A stretch of 64,000 bases of DNA from contig CANLBJ010000002.1 of NCBI GenBank assembly GCA_947488905.1, forward strand, positions 124,001 through 188,000. Reading direction: 5' to 3'. This document shows, piece by piece, positions 61,490 through 64,000 of this stretch. The notes under the pieces were generated by a model. The model saw only the letters and a program-made list of their open reading frames with translations. It searched no databases and was not told the DNA's origin. The translations under genes and the position numbers were made by a program. Numbering within the stretch: the first letter of the stretch is position 1; every line of letters begins with the position of its first letter. Origin of the DNA: Ulvibacter algarum. Its GTDB lineage: Bacteria; Bacteroidota; Bacteroidia; Flavobacteriales; Flavobacteriaceae.

Positions 61490-62050
61490 ATGAAAAATAC
61501 GCTGCTAATAGTAATTTTTTTTCTGTCTCCTTTTTTTGTGAAAGCACAATTTATAAAGGAAAAGTCTCTTGGTGTTCAGGTTGGATATGGTGTTACTATA
61601 CCCTATTATAGCGAGGCGGATGTTGGCGGAACAGGTTTTTTTGCTCAAGGAGAAATAATTTATAAAGTAACTAACTGGGTAGAATTAAGGCCGTATGCTG
61701 GTCTCTTTATTACAAAAGCTGATGATGAGGATTTTGACGGGAATCCCACTGATGAATATGCAGAATCTAAAGCATTTCTTATAGGTGGTAAAACAAGATT
61801 AAGAATTCCTATACCATATATAGCTCCTTATATAGAAGTAGGTTTTGGGGCATCAATAGGGAGTTTTAAAACATCAACAGTTTTTGACTACTACGATAAA
61901 AAGGGAGTGATTTATCACATACCTATTTCTTTTGGATTAGAATTAGGTAAGAATAACGGTGTAGACATAGGCTTTTCATATTTTTTACACAATAGTGTAG
62001 AACAACAGTCTGGCGCCTTTGCACTAGGACTTTCTTTTCCTTTAAAATAA
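61490..62050 (+). CDS. Outer-membrane beta-barrel protein
   Basis: A 186-residue exported protein with a signal peptide (MKNTLLIVIFFLSPFFVKAQ) and alternating amphipathic strands (LGVQVGYGVTIPYYSEADVGG, WVELRPYAGLFIT, PYIAPYIEVGFGASIGSF, IPISFGLELGKNNGVDIGFSYF), ending in ALGLSFPLK. It resembles the small porin-like OmpW/OprF barrels of Bacteroidota, with no defined substrate. It follows the DUF4442 gene by 11 bp. Confidence 0.78.
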   Translation: MKNTLLIVIFFLSPFFVKAQFIKEKSLGVQVGYGVTIPYYSEADVGGTGFFAQGEIIYKVTNWVELRPYAGLFITKADDEDFDGNPTDEYAESKAFLIGGKTRLRIPIPYIAPYIEVGFGASIGSFKTSTVFDYYDKKGVIYHIPISFGLELGKNNGVDIGFSYFLHNSVEQQSGAFALGLSFPLK

Positions 62051-62171
62051 TTTTATTAATAACTACAAGTAGATTTTAACATTTTGCTAAACAATTTTTA
62101 TTATCTTTAGATAGTTAAATATAAAACGAGACGCCTATACTAAGAAACTACTTAACTAAATTACGAATACT

Positions 62172-62375
62172 ATGGCTAGAGCTATGTTTGACTATACCAA
62201 GGCAGTGCTTTCTAAAGTAAGCTTTGATGTAAGCTTGTTCTGCAAAGAGTTACAAAAGGCGATGGACAGATTACTTCCTTACGAAATTGAGGAACTTAAA
62301 ATCTGGGTAGATGATCTCTTAAAACAGAACCCTCAATTAAATTTAAATCAGTGTTTAATTTACTTAAACCCTTAA
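62172..62375 (+). CDS. Small conserved-looking cytoplasmic protein, function unknown
   Basis: A 67-residue protein without a signal peptide, predicted to be helical (MARAMFDYTKAVLSKVSFDVSLFCKELQKAMDRLLPYEIEELKIWVDDLL). Charged and hydrophobic residues alternate as in a folded small protein, and a strong terminator directly follows the stop, so I consider it real. It is not homologous to anything I can name. A TATCTTTA box with a TTTG 15 bp upstream may be its promoter. Confidence 0.7.
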   Translation: MARAMFDYTKAVLSKVSFDVSLFCKELQKAMDRLLPYEIEELKIWVDDLLKQNPQLNLNQCLIYLNP

Positions 62376-62420
62376 AACAAAAACGACCCACTTTTTTTAA
62401 AAGTGGGTCGTTTTTGTTTT
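62374..62420. terminator. Bidirectional terminator between the 67-aa gene and uvrA
   Basis: A long, nearly perfect inverted repeat AACAAAAACGACCCACTTT / AAAGTGGGTCGTTTTTGTT with T-rich flanks on both strands. It begins at the stop codon of the small gene. Confidence 0.88.
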
Positions 62421-62436
62421 AAGTAATAAGGTAGGT

Positions 62437-64000
62437 TTATTTTGCTTCAAGTTCTTTTTTTAAGAATCTTGCGGTATGACTTTTCTTTACTTTACTCACC
62501 TCTGTTGGTGTGCCTTTTGCAACAACAGTACCACCTCCTTTACCGCCTTCAGGGCCTATATCAATGATATAATCTACCGTTTTAACCACATCTAGATTAT
62601 GCTCTATAATTAGTACGGTATTCCCTTTATTTACTAATTTGTTAAGCACAAGCATTAATACTCTTATATCTTCAAAGTGTAAACCTGTAGTAGGTTCATC
62701 AAGAATATAGAAGGTATTACCTGTATCTCTTTTAGAAAGTTCTGTAGCAAGTTTTATGCGTTGCGCTTCTCCACCAGATAGGGTAGTAGATTGCTGTCCA
62801 AGTGTGATGTATCCTAAACCAACATCACGTATAGTTTTTAACTTTCTAAATATCTTTGGTATATTTTCAAAAAATTCACAAGCTTCATTGATGGTCATGT
62901 CTAGCACATCAAAGATTGACTTTGTTTTATAGCGTATTTCTAACGTCTCACGGTTAAAACGTTTTCCCTGGCAAGTTTCACACTCAACGTACACATCTGG
63001 TAGAAAGTTCATTTCTATAACGCGCAATCCGCCACCACGGCAAGTTTCACAACGACCTCCTTTTACGTTAAAGCTAAATCTTCCTGGCTTATAACCACGT
63101 ATCATTGCTTCTGGCACTTTTGCAAAAAGACTTCTTACTTCTCCCCAAACACCTGTGTATGTTGCAGGATTACTCCTTGGGGTTCTACCTATGGGCGACT
63201 GGTTAATATCAATCACTTTGTCTATATGATCAAGACCTTTAATCTTTTTATAAGGCATAGGTTTTTTAACGCCATTAAAATAATACGCGTTAAGAATAGG
63301 GTAGAGAGTCTCATTAATTAATGTAGATTTTCCGCTACCAGAAACACCTGTAACGCCTATCATTTTTCCTAACGGAAATTTTACAGAAACGTTTTTAAGG
63401 TTGTTACCTGTACATCCAGTTAATTCTAGAAAATTCCCGTTTCCTTCTCTAAGTTTTTCTGGGATTTCAATTTTTTTAGTCCCATTTAAATAATCTGCGG
63501 TAAGTGTTTTGTGTTTTAAAATTTCCATAGGAGTACCCTCAGATACTATCTCGCCACCATATTTTCCTGCTGCAGGACCTATATCAATTACATAGTCTGC
63601 ACTCTCAATCATGTCTTTATCGTGCTCTACCACAATTACAGAATTCCCCACATCGCGCAATGCAACAAGTGACTTAATCAGTTTCTCATTATCTCGTTGA
63701 TGCAGGCCAATACTAGGCTCATCAAGAATATAAAGTACTCCAACTAATTGAGAACCTATTTGTGTTGCAAGCCTAATACGCTGCGCCTCACCTCCCGAAA
63801 GTGATTTAGAGCTTCTATCAAGTGCGAGATATGTGAGCCCCACATCAATTAAAAACTGAAGACGTGTGCGCACCTCTTTTACAATTTCTGCTGCAATCTT
63901 TAATTGGTTTTTACCCAATCTTTTTTCTATGCCTTTAAACCACTCTGCCAGCTCAACAATGTCCATTTGAGCTAGCTCTGCAATGTTTTTACCGTCTACT
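62437..64000 (-). CDS. uvrA: UvrABC excinuclease subunit A, C-terminal part (cut by window edge)
   Basis: The frame is open to base 64000, so the N-terminal 400 or so residues are missing. The visible 521 residues contain two ABC signatures ([13 protein letters not shown] and [13 protein letters not shown]), the second Walker [13 protein letters not shown], the zinc-finger cysteines CETCRGGG...CETCQGKR that contact DNA, two Walker B/D-loop segments ([22 protein letters not shown]) and the switch histidines VVEHDKD and IIEHNLD. It recognises damaged DNA in nucleotide excision repair. An internal ATG at 63966 is not the start, because homology continues upstream ([10 protein letters not shown]). 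Confidence 0.96.
   Translation of the reverse strand, partial: VDGKNIAELAQMDIVELAEWFKGIEKRLGKNQLKIAAEIVKEVRTRLQFLIDVGLTYLALDRSSKSLSGGEAQRIRLATQIGSQLVGVLYILDEPSIGLHQRDNEKLIKSLVALRDVGNSVIVVEHDKDMIESADYVIDIGPAAGKYGGEIVSEGTPMEILKHKTLTADYLNGTKKIEIPEKLREGNGNFLELTGCTGNNLKNVSVKFPLGKMIGVTGVSGSGKSTLINETLYPILNAYYFNGVKKPMPYKKIKGLDHIDKVIDINQSPIGRTPRSNPATYTGVWGEVRSLFAKVPEAMIRGYKPGRFSFNVKGGRCETCRGGGLRVIEMNFLPDVYVECETCQGKRFNRETLEIRYKTKSIFDVLDMTINEACEFFENIPKIFRKLKTIRDVGLGYITLGQQSTTLSGGEAQRIKLATELSKRDTGNTFYILDEPTTGLHFEDIRVLMLVLNKLVNKGNTVLIIEHNLDVVKTVDYIIDIGPEGGKGGGTVVAKGTPTEVSKVKKSHTARFLKKELEAK

Overview
The window looks like a chromosomal segment of a marine-type Flavobacteriaceae (Bacteroidota). The evidence is low G+C, promoter -7 boxes of the TAnnTTTG type in place of E. 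coli-like ones, almost no Shine-Dalgarno sequences, two proteins with type IX secretion (T9SS) sorting tails, bacillithiol genes (bshC and a YfiT/BstA-like transferase), and a UbiA-family geranylgeranylglycerol-phosphate transferase. A Dokdonia-like genus is possible, but this rests on overall impression only. Both ends are cut: an OmpA-family gene at the left and uvrA at the right.

Layout. 1-8.6 kb: a divergent glycosyltransferase, then bshC, guaA, a LysM/periplasmic-binding protein, osmC-like and small genes. 8.7-19.6 kb: pyrG, yidC, a MORN-repeat protein, mnmA, a T9SS subtilase, a nitronate monooxygenase, a Crp-like regulator, and a fused cyclophilin-FKBP isomerase. 19.7-31.7 kb: the YfiT-like transferase, a DUF1028 T9SS protein, a thioredoxin-like protein, csaA, an M28 peptidase, a metallo-beta-lactamase/rhodanese protein, glpD-glpK, a candidate small RNA and an ABC permease. 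32-33.4 kb: hisS. 33.4-37.1 kb: the accessory region. It holds a tRNA-Met, a GIY-YIG nuclease gene bracketed by a 57-bp duplication of the tRNA 3' end plus its terminator, and a run of same-strand orphan genes each ending at a large imperfect palindrome. 37.2-46.9 kb: two operons, one of a sodium:solute symporter, PIG-L hydrolase and two tiny membrane proteins, the other running DUF2520-kdsC-HEAT-ubiA-GNAT-maf-mscS. 47-64 kb: ccsBA, a 7TM/LuxR regulator, fumC, a cytochrome c with a PQQ-type sugar dehydrogenase, a second nitronate monooxygenase, trxB, a four-gene DUF4870/68-aa/PadR/PspC operon joined by ATGA overlaps, small genes and uvrA.

Most of the window is ordinary core metabolism. Three patterns stand out. 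(1) The word TTTCCGAAG occurs 21 times on both strands and in several reading frames, far above composition expectation, so it looks like a DNA-level signal. (2) Between 34.0 and 37.1 kb there is an array of single-orientation genes separated by attC-like palindromes, with no integrase in view. (3) The tRNA-Met/GIY-YIG module looks like a minimal tRNA-targeting element. Smaller items are a promoter-to-terminator cassette of about 80 nt at 30.3 kb, several start codons placed so close to a -7 box that leaderless mRNAs are likely, and three small genes supported by gene-to-gene coupling.

Gene starts were moved inward from the longest open frame in many places, where an internal ATG fits a signal peptide, a family N-terminus or a promoter better. 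Function calls rest on remembered family motifs, not on database searches.
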